Below, one piece after another: positions 25,500 to 34,219 of a DNA stretch of 64,000 bases. The translations under genes were made by a program, and so were the position numbers. Under the pieces are notes generated by a model that did no database searches, was not told the DNA's origin, and was given only the letters and a program-made list of their open reading frames with translations. Source of the stretch: Streptomyces aureoverticillatus (GTDB lineage: Bacteria > Actinomycetota > Actinomycetes > Streptomycetales > Streptomycetaceae); assembly GCF_014649395.1 (NCBI RefSeq), contig NZ_BMSY01000020.1, forward strand, positions 35,579-99,578, written 5' to 3'. Position 1 is the first letter of the stretch, and every line of letters starts with the position of its first letter.

Positions 25500-25649
25500 C
25501 CGGAGGGGCCGAATCCTCCTCGTCTCTGTCTGCTCCTTGCAGAGAGCCAACCGGAGTACGACCGGAACAGGCAACCGCAGTAAACGCGGGCACCTGGTCT
25601 TGACCAGAAGCCGTGTTCCCGCAGGTCTTCGCGACCGCTGCCGCGGCAA

Positions 25650-25970
25650 ATGCGCGTATTTATCGCGGCAGTTGCGGCCGAGCCGCTGGATGCCGCTCTC
25701 CAGCAGATGACCGCCTGCCAAGGACATCTGACGGGCCTCGCCTCTGCTCCGACTCCCGACGAACTGCTCGGTCTCAGCGCGCAGCAGGCCGCCACCCGTA
25801 AGGAACTCGCCTACGACGCTCTTCAGCTCATTGCGGTCGCCAAAGCCGCAATCGACGCCGGAAAGCCCATCGACGTCCTGACATCCCTGGTCAACGAGGT
25901 CAACCGGCTCACCGACCCAACTTCGGGACCCAGTCCTGGACAGTGTCATCGAGTCCAGCCCGGTGCCTGA
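25650..25970 (+). pseudogene. Truncated helical protein, cut by transposase debris
   Basis: The frame reads AVAAEPLDAALQQMTACQG and continues as long helices (PTPDELLGLSAQQAATRKEL, LQLIAVAKAAIDAGKPIDVL) to about 25925, with strong coding bias. The remaining residues (GQCHRVQPGA) look out of register and the gene ends 22 bp from an IS5 remnant, so it is probably truncated. I do not recognise the family and see no ribosome-binding site. Confidence 0.4.
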
Positions 25971-25992
25971 TCAGTGGCCAGGGTGAACGGGC

Positions 25993-26298
25993 TCAGGCCG
26001 CTTGGGCGGCAGCCGCTGGCCGGGGTGCCACGGCGTTGGGCCGGGCGGCGGGCCGGGTGAGTCTGCGGCTCATAAGCGTGATCGAGGCGAGGGTGAGCAT
26101 TGCTTCGGAGTGCTCGGGCGGGGGCTCGCAACCTCGGACATCCCGGCACGCATGCAACAGCCACGCCGGCAGCCTCTCCACTACCCAGCGCCTCGGCAGG
26201 ATCACGAATCCCTTCGCATCTTTCGGCCTGCTCACGGTGTTGACCGTGAGGCGAAGGAATGACCTGGCCCAGTCGACGAGCGTGCCCGCATAGGCCAC
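25993..26298 (-). pseudogene. IS5-type transposase, C-terminal fragment
   Basis: The minus strand reads LRLTVNTVSRPKDAKGFVILPRRWVVERLPAWLLHACRDV followed by HSEAMLTLASITLMSRRLTR. RRWVVERxxAWLLHxRR is the catalytic Glu region and C-terminal tail of IS5-family transposases of the IS112/IS1647 type. The rest of the transposase and the ends of the element are missing. Confidence 0.85.
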
Positions 26299-26599
26299 GT
26301 CGGCCCAGACAATGGTGGTTTCTGGATGCCTCAGCCGGAGCCGGAAGCGACACCGCGCTGCTGCGGTCTCTCTCCCAGAGCCAGGCGAAGACGTTCCCGA
26401 AGGGATCTCCAGGGTGGACTATCTGGCTGTCAGCGTAGCTGCGAGCGAGATCCCTCGCTTCCTCGCAGAGAAATCCCGTACGCTGGGTGCTCGTACGTCC
26501 GTAGCGGCACCTCGATGTTCTTCAACGCTGCTTCTCTTGATGCGATGCAGGTGACGGTCGGTTCTCGACGAACTCCAGGATCACGCTGGCGAGGGCGCT
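26299..26599. other. Intergenic region between transposase debris and a hypothetical gene
   Basis: The 300 bp show open frames without ribosome-binding sites or family resemblance. They are probably decayed insertion-sequence or gene debris. Confidence 0.35.
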
Positions 26600-26989
26600 T
26601 CAGCGAGAGCGGCCGTACTGGGATTGCAGCCTGCTGGCGAGCCCGCTGATCTCTGTCTGGGAGAACACCGTGACGTCCGTGGCGTCCGCGACGGCGATCT
26701 GCCACCGGCCGCGGTCGTCCCGGCCCACCTGAATGGGCGGCTGTGCCATCCACGTGACGTCGATGCCGCGCCGTACTACCACGCCGATGAGCGCCGGAAG
26801 CGACGGCACCAAACCAAGCAGGGAACCGGGGGTCATCAGCAGATCAGCAAGCGCCTCGATCGCGTCGTCGCCCCGCGCGCTTTGCGTACTGCATCGAATC
26901 TGCCCATCGCCCTGATCCAACATGGTCACGGCCAGGTGCGTGCAGTCCTCGAAGCGCTCCCACGGGGGAATCTTCCAGGAGAAGGTCAT
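26600..26989 (-). CDS. Hypothetical protein (129 aa)
   Basis: Begins MTFSWKIPPWERFEDCTHLAVTML from an ATG at 26989 that follows GGGAGGATAGGG. A beta-rich N-terminus precedes ARGDDAIEALADLLMTPGSLLG and a C-terminal strand-helix unit (RWQIAVADATDVTVFSQTEISGLASRLQ). No known domain is recognised. It is divergent from the large NTPase gene at 27148; 158 bp lie between the starts and might hold a shared promoter. Confidence 0.6.
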   Translation of the reverse strand: MTFSWKIPPWERFEDCTHLAVTMLDQGDGQIRCSTQSARGDDAIEALADLLMTPGSLLGLVPSLPALIGVVVRRGIDVTWMAQPPIQVGRDDRGRWQIAVADATDVTVFSQTEISGLASRLQSQYGRSR

Positions 26990-27147
26990 GTCCCTATCCT
27001 CCCCTGCACCTAACGGAGTTGACAGGACGACGACCGACTCACTGCGGGGCGATGACGGGTTCCGGCCACGAGCCGAGGTCCGCCTGCGACCCGTGCCCGA
27101 GCGGCGCTACCATCCGCGAACTGAAAGTCCGGGGGAGGCCGAAACGG

Positions 27148-30018
27148 ATGCTGTGGTCCGTGCTGAAGAACAAGCCGTGGCTGCGTCCGGTGGTGCAGCG
27201 GGTACAGCACTTCGCAGCACCGAACAGGGATGAGGTCTACGAACGGTGCGTCAACACGGCGCTCGATGAACCCCGGCGCGGACGCACGCTCGGCAAGCGG
27301 CCGGGAACCTCAAGACACGACGTATTCCGCGAGATGCACACCCCCATGTACCGCACCGCGGCCTACACCCAGGCCAGCGAGGCTGAGCGAGCCGCGTACG
27401 ACAAAGCCCTGGTCGACCTCGAACGGACACGAGCCAAGCAACAGGCCGCCGCCGACGAGGCGGAATGGAACTGGAAAGTCGTCTGCGCTCTGCTGCCGGC
27501 CGTCAGCCTCATCGTGCTCATCACCAGCGGCTTCCTGGCCCTGCTGATGGCCCTCCTCAGTGCCGCACTGCTGACCTTCATCCTGTTCTGGATCGGCACC
27601 GCCGCCTGGTTCAACCTCCGGTACTGCCTGCTCGCCGCAGCACTCGGCCTCTCGTGCGCGGCGGCACGCGTCGAACTCGGCTACCACGCCGCGGCGTGGG
27701 GCGTGACCCTCCACCGCGACGGCATCGCCCCCGTCATGGACGGCATGATCCGCCACCTCATGGGCGAAGACCCCGACTCCCTCTTCGTCCCGCAAGGCAC
27801 CTCCAAGGGCCTGCGCGCACCGAGAGCACCCGGCTTCGCCGTCCCCACCGAGGCCATGGAGCAGCTGCAGCGCAAACTCAGCCACCTGGACGAGGGCACC
27901 ATCGCCGTCTGCGGGCCCCGCGGCGTCGGCAAGTCCACGCTGCTGGAAGACGCCACCGAGCAAGCAGACTTCGGCGTCCTGATCCAGGCACCGGCCACCT
28001 ACGCCCCGCATGATTTCCTGGTCTCGCTCTCCGTGCGCCTGTGCCAGGACTACATGCGGCACGAGAACTACCGGGCACCGGAATTCGCGCGCCTGTCACC
28101 CTTCCACCGGATGCTGAAGAGCACGCGCGACCGCCTCACAGCCCTGGGCCGCTGGTCATCCTTCGCTCTGCCTGCGGCAGCCCTGCTCGTCCTGGGCGTC
28201 TCGTCGGCCGCCCGCTCGCTGTATACCCAATACGAGGCCTCCGGCTCCGACTCCGCGCACACCGCGGCCCAGGCCGTCCAGAGCTGGCTCCGCGACGTGT
28301 GGAACGGACAAGCCGTCGTCACCAGCGTCACGCTCATCATCCTCGCCATCGCCTGGTGGCTGTCCCGCCACGACCCGTGGATCCCCCGCACCCTGGGCAA
28401 GCTGTGGACCAGGCTCGGGGCCAAACTCGGCTTCCTCCTCGCCGTCGCCAGCCTGGCCAGCGTCTTCCTCGACCCGCAGATTCGTCAGCTCGCCCCCTAC
28501 GTGCACCGCAACACCTTCGCCGCAGCCGCGCTGCTGACCATGGGATGGCTCAGCTCCTGGGCCGCCAGCCTCGTGCTGAAACTGAACCGGTCACACCTGG
28601 ACGTCGCCCGGTGGAGGATCTACGCCAGTGGCGCCTCCAGGCTCCTCGCCACCTGTCTGGGCACCTATCTCCTGTATTACCTGGTCCGGACGCCCTCGAC
28701 CTACGCCCTGCTCGCCGACTCGCAGAATCCGCTGCGGCTCGCCGGCCTGGTCGCCGGCACCCTGCTCGCCCGTGCCGCCGGATGGCGCCCCAGGCCCGCA
28801 AAACCCCACCTCATCACCCGCTGCGAGAACCACCTCTTCCGGCTGCAGACCATCCAGACGACGACCAACACCCTGGCCAACGGCACCGCACAGATCATGA
28901 CGCTGGGCGGCTCGCACGCCACCTCCATCTCCACGGTGCCGCCCAACTTCCCCGCCCTGGTCGAAGAGTTCCGCGGCCTGCTGAGCGACATCGCCGACAC
29001 CTTGGCCCGCCGGAAGCAGCGCGTCCTCATCGCCATCGACGAAGTCGACCGGCTCGGTTCCGACGCGCAGGCCCTCGCCTTCCTCGCGGAGATCAAGGCC
29101 ATCCTGGGCGTCCGCCACGTCTACTACCTGATCTCCGTGGCCGAAGACGTCGGCGCCGCCTTCGTCCGCCGCGGACTCCCCCACCGCGACGTCACCGACA
29201 GCTCACTGGACGACATCATCCACGTCGAGGCATGCACCCTCAAAGAAGCCAAGACAATCCTCGACAAACGCTCCGAGGATCACACCCCCCACACCGCGCT
29301 CCTGGCCCACAGCCTCTCCGGCGGCCTCCTCCGCGACCTACTGCGCTACGGCCTGCAGATCGAAGAGATACAGGCCAAAACCCGAACGCACGAACTCGCC
29401 CACCTCGCACGCGAACTCATCCTCGAAGAACTCTGCGAGACCCTCGCCGGATTTCGCACCCTGCTCAGCAAACAGCAGTGGACCCAGGACACCAGCACCG
29501 TCCTCAGCGACTTCCGCACACTCTGCGGACACCTCAAGACCTCACTGTGCCTCTGCTCCAACGGACCACTGCTGCACACCCTCGGACACTTCGCCCACCA
29601 GCCTCCCGGCGCCCAGCCAAGCCACGACGCCATCACCGACGCCGCCCGCCAGCTCATCGACGAAGCCGCCGCCTACAGCTACTTCTCCCTCACCCTGCTG
29701 GAAATTTTCACCGCCCCCGGACTCGACCGGCGCAGCGAAAGAGCCCTTGCACAAAGCTTCTACGGAACGCACGAACGACTCGCAGAGGCCCGCCTCGAAC
29801 TGGGCATCTCCCCCTACAGCGCGCGCACCCTCATCACCCACATACGCAAAGCCTGGTCCCTCAACGACAGCCCCAACATCGACGTCCTCGGAACCTTCCC
29901 AAGCCACTGGTCCTGCCCCCAGCACGGATCACAACCCGATCTCTTCAGCCTCTTCGGCCGACACAGAACCGGGCAAAACCGGGCCCACCGCCCCGGCCGC
30001 CCACCGAACACGGACTGA
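27148..30018 (+). CDS. Large membrane P-loop NTPase with KAP-like architecture
   Basis: A 956-residue protein. Residues about 111-175 form two to three transmembrane helices. Walker A is CGPRGVGKST (Gly256 region), Walker B is RVLIAIDEVDRL (Asp631). Between them lie roughly six more hydrophobic helices (residues about 337-541). Transmembrane segments inserted inside the P-loop domain between Walker A and B are the hallmark of KAP-family NTPases, and IAIDEVDR fits that group. Bacterial KAP proteins are membrane signalling NTPases, several in defence neighbourhoods. After Walker B comes a helical region with SGGLLRDLLRYG typical of STAND-like sensor 2 regions. The ATG at 27148 follows GGGGGAGG. 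No partner gene is adjacent. Its left flank is transposase debris and its right flank a truncated gene, consistent with transfer. Confidence 0.75.
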   Translation: MLWSVLKNKPWLRPVVQRVQHFAAPNRDEVYERCVNTALDEPRRGRTLGKRPGTSRHDVFREMHTPMYRTAAYTQASEAERAAYDKALVDLERTRAKQQAAADEAEWNWKVVCALLPAVSLIVLITSGFLALLMALLSAALLTFILFWIGTAAWFNLRYCLLAAALGLSCAAARVELGYHAAAWGVTLHRDGIAPVMDGMIRHLMGEDPDSLFVPQGTSKGLRAPRAPGFAVPTEAMEQLQRKLSHLDEGTIAVCGPRGVGKSTLLEDATEQADFGVLIQAPATYAPHDFLVSLSVRLCQDYMRHENYRAPEFARLSPFHRMLKSTRDRLTALGRWSSFALPAAALLVLGVSSAARSLYTQYEASGSDSAHTAAQAVQSWLRDVWNGQAVVTSVTLIILAIAWWLSRHDPWIPRTLGKLWTRLGAKLGFLLAVASLASVFLDPQIRQLAPYVHRNTFAAAALLTMGWLSSWAASLVLKLNRSHLDVARWRIYASGASRLLATCLGTYLLYYLVRTPSTYALLADSQNPLRLAGLVAGTLLARAAGWRPRPAKPHLITRCENHLFRLQTIQTTTNTLANGTAQIMTLGGSHATSISTVPPNFPALVEEFRGLLSDIADTLARRKQRVLIAIDEVDRLGSDAQALAFLAEIKAILGVRHVYYLISVAEDVGAAFVRRGLPHRDVTDSSLDDIIHVEACTLKEAKTILDKRSEDHTPHTALLAHSLSGGLLRDLLRYGLQIEEIQAKTRTHELAHLARELILEELCETLAGFRTLLSKQQWTQDTSTVLSDFRTLCGHLKTSLCLCSNGPLLHTLGHFAHQPPGAQPSHDAITDAARQLIDEAAAYSYFSLTLLEIFTAPGLDRRSERALAQSFYGTHERLAEARLELGISPYSARTLITHIRKAWSLNDSPNIDVLGTFPSHWSCPQHGSQPDLFSLFGRHRTGQNRAHRPGRPPNTD

Positions 30019-30036
30019 CAGCGCGGCAGACGCGGC

Positions 30037-30375
30037 CCCCTACGCGGAGAAGTGTTGCCCGGTGGCGGGGACTGGGCGTTGTTCCGCCCCGACGGAGTGA
30101 TGACGCTGGACGTACGGCTGACATTGCGGACGCACGACGGCGACCTGGTGCACATGACCTACGGCGGTCGCTGGGCCACCCCGCCCGCGCTGCGGGCTGA
30201 CATGGCCGATCCGGCCACGAGGCACCAAGTCGATCCCGCCCGCTATTACTTCCGAACGACTCCCCTCTTTGAAACAGGGGCGAAGCGATATGCATGGCTG
30301 AACGACGTCGTCTGCGTGGGCTCGGGGTATCTGATCGAAGGCGGCATCGCGTACAAGATCTCAGAAGTCGTGTGA
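30037..30375 (+). pseudogene. DUF3237 protein, N-terminally truncated
   Basis: The frame RGEVLPGGGDWALFRPDGVMTLDVRLTLRT, then YYFRTTPLFETGAKRYAWLNDVVCVGSG and a final GGIAYKISEVV, covers the C-terminal two-thirds of a DUF3237 beta-barrel protein. The first ~45 residues are missing and the match begins 19 bp after the NTPase stop, which suggests that insertion of the NTPase gene cut it. Residual translation from an internal TTG/GTG is possible. Confidence 0.8.
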
Positions 30376-30511
30376 AGGGGATGTCGGGTTCTGGCTCGGA
30401 CACCAGCCGCAAAGTAGCTTTCGGTGATGCTCGGGCTGGTATCCGTCGTGCGACTCAGAGACCGCGTACGGCTCCCGCCAGCCCTTGTCGGGGGTGTCGT
30501 CGCTCGTGCTG

Positions 30512-31468
30512 CTACCTCGTGATGGCGCGCAGGGTGCGCTGTGCGGTGGTGCGGAGGTGGTGGAGGACGGCGGGGTCGGCTTCGAGGGTGTAGTCGGCTT
30601 CGAGGCCGGCGAGGGTCTGGGCGATGCGGGGCAGGTGGTCGTCGGAGGCGTCGACGCGGCAGGTGGTGTCGGTGAGGGGCTGGAGGCGGCCGGCCAGCCC
30701 GCGGGCGCGGATCCGGTCGGCGGGGGCCTGGACGGTATCGATGGCGCGGTAGCGGGTGGGGGCCGCGGACAGGCGGCTCGCGACGAAGGCGGCGGGGTCG
30801 TCGCCGGGGACCGGGCGGGGTGGGACGCGCAGGCCGGTGGGCAGAGCATCGGTGGTGCGGTCGAGGCGGAAGAGTCGCCAGTCGTTCTTGTCGGTGTCGT
30901 GGGCGACGAGGTACCACAGCCCGCCGGAGTCGACCAGGTGACACGGCTCGACGCGGCGCCGCGTGGTGACACCGTGACGGCTGGTGTAGTCGAAGGTGGT
31001 GATCTCGTGGTCGCGGCAGGCAACGGCGAGGGTGGCCAGCAGGCCGGGGTCGACGCGCGGCCCGTGTTCCTCCTAGGTGATGCCGGCGAGGGACTCCTGA
31101 AGGGCGGCGGCCCGGCCGCGCAAGCGGCGGGGAAGGACCTGTTCCAGCTTGGCCAGGGCTCGTAGGGAAGTCTCCTCGATGCCTGTCAGACCACTGGCGG
31201 TCGTGCGCAGGGCGACGGCGATGGCGACGGCCTCCTCGTCGTCCAGGAGGAGGGGCGGCAAGTCGCTGCCGGAGGTGAGGCGGTAGCCGCCGGCGTGCCC
31301 GCGGGCGCTGTCGACGGGGTAGCCGAGCTCGCGCAGGCGGTCGATGTCACGGCGGACCGTGCGGACGGTCACCGAGAGGCGGTCGGCCAGGTCGGCGCCG
31401 GACCATTCCCGCCGCGTCTGCAGCAGGGACAGCAGCCGCAGCATCCGGGCGGTCATGTCACTCGTCAT
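30512..31468 (-). pseudogene. DeoR-HTH/WYL-domain regulator interrupted by an amber codon
   Basis: The N-terminal helix-turn-helix (MTARMLRLLSLLQTRREWSGADLADRLSVTVRTVRRDIDRLRELGYPVD) and the linker lead into GIT followed by TAG at 31073-31075. The same frame continues without further stop as EEHGPRVDPGLLATLAVACRD and through the WYL domain (CHLVDSGGLWYLVAHD...FRLDRT) to a stop at 30512. So only one in-frame amber codon breaks a normal 318-residue regulator; a single change from TAC would do it. It is divergent from the oxidoreductase at 31561. Confidence 0.88.
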
Positions 31469-31491
31469 GAATTCCACTATGCCGCCGTCAA

Positions 31492-31508
31492 AGGACACCT
31501 CCTGTCCT
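31492..31508. promoter_or_regulatory. Inverted repeat AGGACA-N5-TGTCCT
   Basis: A perfect 6-bp dyad with a 5-bp spacer between the WYL regulator start (31468) and the oxidoreductase start (31561). It is the expected type of site for a divergently acting WYL regulator. Confidence 0.6.
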
Positions 31509-31560
31509 GGATGGCTCCTATGGTGGACCCATCCTCACGGAGCAAAACGGGAGGTTTCCC

Positions 31561-32280
31561 ATGAAAATCGCTGTTCTCGGTACCGGTGGCGGTGCCCGCG
31601 CCCACATCGCCAAGCTCACCGAGCTCGGCCACGAGGTCCACGTCGGCACCCGCGACCCGCAGGCAACCCTGGCCCGCACCGAGCCCGACATGATGGGCAC
31701 CCCACCCTTCAAGGACTTCCTCGCCGAGCACCCCGGCATCGAGCTGCGCACCTTCGCGGACGCCGCCGCCCGGACCGAGCTCGTGATCAACGGCATCGAC
31801 GGCCACAACGCCGTCACGGCACTGTCGGCCATCGCCGACCAACTGTCGGGCAAGACCCTCATCGACTACGCCGTCCCGTTCATCTACCAGCACACCCCGG
31901 AGCACCCCTGGCCGACGCCGTGGGGCGTCATGCCGAAGCTGGACCCCTGCGACACCGACAGCCTCGGCGAGCAGATCCAGCGCGCCCTGCCCGCCACGAA
32001 GGTCGTGAAGTCCTTCGTCACCCAGGAGCAGACCACCGTGGTCAACCCACAGTCCGTCGCCGGCGGTGACCACACGATGTTCGTCGCCGGCGACCACGCC
32101 GACGCCAAGCAGCAGACCATCGACCTGCTGAAGTCCTACGGCTGGACGGACATCCTCGACCTCGGCGCCCTGGTCTGCGCCCGCGGCATGGAGATGCACA
32201 CCCACCTGCACGAGGCCATCCGCTTCGCCCTCGGGGGCCAGGAGTTCGGCGGCCACTTCGGCATCAAGGTCGTCCGATGA
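31561..32280 (+). CDS. NADP/F420-type oxidoreductase (coenzyme F420-dependent NADP reductase-like)
   Basis: A 239-residue protein with an N-terminal Rossmann motif MKIAVLGTGGGARA, then HEVHVGTRDP, and an NADPH-dependent F420 reductase-type C-terminal region (KVVKSFVTQEQTTVVNP, GDHADAKQQTIDLLKSYGW, and final helical dimerisation segment). In the family this domain transfers hydride between NADP and F420 or reduces small carbonyls. Its partner is a VOC protein starting 28 bp later; both are divergent from the WYL regulator. Confidence 0.82.
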   Translation: MKIAVLGTGGGARAHIAKLTELGHEVHVGTRDPQATLARTEPDMMGTPPFKDFLAEHPGIELRTFADAAARTELVINGIDGHNAVTALSAIADQLSGKTLIDYAVPFIYQHTPEHPWPTPWGVMPKLDPCDTDSLGEQIQRALPATKVVKSFVTQEQTTVVNPQSVAGGDHTMFVAGDHADAKQQTIDLLKSYGWTDILDLGALVCARGMEMHTHLHEAIRFALGGQEFGGHFGIKVVR

Positions 32281-32308
32281 CCCGCCCGCATCCGGAAGGA
32301 AGCACCCC

Positions 32309-32704
32309 ATGACGCCCCAGAACACCGGCACCCTGTCCGGGAAGATCATGTGCCACGCGATATGGGCCCCGGACGGCCGCGAGCTGGCCGACTTCTACGC
32401 CACCGCCTTGGGCACCAAGGTCTCGCAGACCTACACGGACGAGCAGGGCAACGAGGGTGCCTTCGCCTTCCACGTAGGCGGTGCGATGTACCTCTTCTAC
32501 ACCTCCGCCTCCTATACCGCTCCCGTCTGGCCGGAGCAGGCACTGCCGTTCCATATGGACCTCGAGTTCGACGACGTCGCAGCGGCGGAGCCGAGACTGC
32601 TGGAGATGGGCGCCATGAGGGCGGACCACCAGCCCGGCGGACAGTACTGGACCGTACTGCTCGACCCCTCGGGCCAGCCCTTCTGCATCCACGGCACCCA
32701 CTGA
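32309..32704 (+). CDS. VOC-family (glyoxalase/bleomycin-resistance fold) protein
   Basis: A 131-residue single-repeat-pair VOC protein: MCHAIWAPDGRELADFYATALGTKVSQTY, then HMDLEFDDVAAAEPRLLEMGA and DPSGQPFCIHGTH. The conserved His and Glu metal-ligand positions are partly retained (CHAI, HMDLE). It overlaps the operon of the upstream oxidoreductase and is probably co-regulated by the broken WYL regulator. Substrate unknown. Confidence 0.82.
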   Translation: MTPQNTGTLSGKIMCHAIWAPDGRELADFYATALGTKVSQTYTDEQGNEGAFAFHVGGAMYLFYTSASYTAPVWPEQALPFHMDLEFDDVAAAEPRLLEMGAMRADHQPGGQYWTVLLDPSGQPFCIHGTH

Positions 32705-32766
32705 ACCGATGTTCGCGGCGCCGGGACCCATACGGCGGCCGATCCGCGGCAGGAGAGTGAGGAGCC

Positions 32767-33220
32767 ATGGTGTACGACGAGGTGCTGGCCGACCGGGTAC
32801 AGGAGCGGCTGGGACGAAACAGCGCCCCGAGCGGCATCGTCGTCCCAGGTCAGCGATATACGTTGTTCTTGCGGCCATTCCTACGGCACACCCCACCCAG
32901 GGAGCAGGCCAGGCGATGCCTGTCAGGGAACCCGAACTCGACGCACAGCGGGTCGCATCAACACGTCGAAGGGGGTGGTGGCGAAGGAAGCACTGCTCGC
33001 GCCGCTCGCCCCGCAACACAACAGCATGATGGCCTCCTCCCTCGCGCTCGGAAGTTCCGCAGCCCGGCATCTGCCTGCGGTTCTTGAACCGCTTCACCGA
33101 CTGGTTCAACTGGCTGACCAGGGAGGGCATCATCTCGTTGGAGGAGTCACGCAGGAGCACTGCAACCGCTTCATCGACGAGCAGACACGGCGCCTGCGGC
33201 CGGACGCAGAGGGGCGGGCG
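32767..33220 (+). pseudogene. Gene fragments: TfoX-like start and recombinase-like segment
   Basis: Two short pieces stand in otherwise featureless DNA. At 32767 MVYDEVLADRVQERLG resembles the first helix of TfoX N-terminal-domain proteins. At about 33072-33215 LRFLNRFTDWFNWLTREGI, then one frame away VTQEHCNRFIDEQTRRLRPD, resembles the core-binding domain of tyrosine recombinases. Neither is long enough for certainty; both appear decayed. Confidence 0.35.
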
Positions 33221-33228
33221 CCGCCGAC

Positions 33229-33948
33229 TCAGGTGCCGCCCGTGGTCTTCAAGGTCACCCCGTACGCCTGCAGGATCGGCCTGATCGGGTGGAAGTAGGT
33301 GGTGCCGCCGCTGCTGCAGTTGCCCGAGCCACCGAAGAGGATGCCCTGGGCCTGGTCGCCGGAGACGAACGGGCCGCCCGATTCACCGGGTTCGGCGCAC
33401 GCCGTCGTCTCCGTCAGGCCGTGCACGGTGCCCTCCGGGAAGCTGATGCTCACGTTGAGACGAGTGATCCTGCCGCACTGCCAGCCCGTGGTGGGGCCGG
33501 AGCGGCACACCGACGAGCCCACGGGGGCCGGCGCCGATCCGGCCACGGGCATCAACTGGCCGCCCAGCCCACGCACATACGGTGTGGCATTCCAGTCGGG
33601 GTTGGTGATGACCACCGCCGTCGGGAAGCTGGACGCCTGGATGACGCCCTGCTCGGCCCCGTCGGGTCCGTAGGTCTTGGTGCCGGGGCCTCCGCAGCTG
33701 CTCGAGGTCACAAAGCCCTGCTCTGCGCCGCGGGTGATGGCGAAGCCGATGGCGCAGCGTTTGGTGCCGCCCTCGGTGTAGAACGTGTCGCCCCCGACGA
33801 TGTCGTACCGTGCGCCGGACTGGGCGGACGCGTTGCCGGGCGGCCCGGCGACGGCCAGGACACCAGCCGCGGCGAGAACGGCGCAGGCTGCCCTGGCGCG
33901 CCGCGCAGGGCTGGAAGGCGGGCACGGTCTCGAAGGTCTGTCATGCAT
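33229..33948 (-). CDS. Secreted streptogrisin-like protein lacking catalytic His and Asp
   Basis: A 239-residue protein with a signal peptide (RARAACAVLAAAGVLAVAGPPGNASA) and a chymotrypsin-like fold of the S1E type: YDIVGGDTFYT at the mature end, CAEPGESGGPF with the would-be nucleophile Ser, and GGSGNCSSGGTTYFHP. The catalytic His in TAGHC is replaced: the aligned block reads TSSSC. The Asp of NND is replaced by Val in SSFPTAVV. No pro-region separates signal and mature domain. It is thus predicted to be a non-proteolytic family member, possibly a binding protein or inhibitor. ATG 33948 follows GAGGGG. Confidence 0.85.
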   Translation of the reverse strand: MHDRPSRPCPPSSPARRARAACAVLAAAGVLAVAGPPGNASAQSGARYDIVGGDTFYTEGGTKRCAIGFAITRGAEQGFVTSSSCGGPGTKTYGPDGAEQGVIQASSFPTAVVITNPDWNATPYVRGLGGQLMPVAGSAPAPVGSSVCRSGPTTGWQCGRITRLNVSISFPEGTVHGLTETTACAEPGESGGPFVSGDQAQGILFGGSGNCSSGGTTYFHPIRPILQAYGVTLKTTGGT

Positions 33949-34031
33949 GGGGACCCCTCGGTGCGGGTGACGGAAGTGGGAGTGCGCGTGTGCCCACACC
34001 GTAGAAGCGTGAACCGGTCTGCCCTAGGCGT

Positions 34032-34045
34032 CAGTTGGCCAACTG
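34032..34045. promoter_or_regulatory. Perfect 14-bp palindrome CAGTTGGCCAACTG
   Basis: Lies between the divergent streptogrisin-like gene (start 33948) and the glutamine-synthetase-like gene (start 34220). A dimeric regulator site is likely; the regulator is unknown. Confidence 0.5.
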
Positions 34046-34219
34046 TGCTGCGGCCCTCGCCCCGGCCCTCACTCCTACGACCGGCGGCCCCCGCGCGCGC
34101 CAGGGTGCACCGGCCGTGTCACGGCCGGCCTCCATCGGGGGCAGGGCGGGCGGTCCGGCGCGAAAGCCCACCCCGCCGCATCCATTGCCCGACCCGCGCA
34201 GGGCGGGTAGAGCACGTAC

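Noticed and set aside
28041..30200. A 719-codon frame on the plus strand within the NTPase gene
   Set aside because: It is an alternative frame of the NTPase gene with Arg/Pro-rich low-complexity translation; only the chosen frame has Walker A and B and membrane helices.
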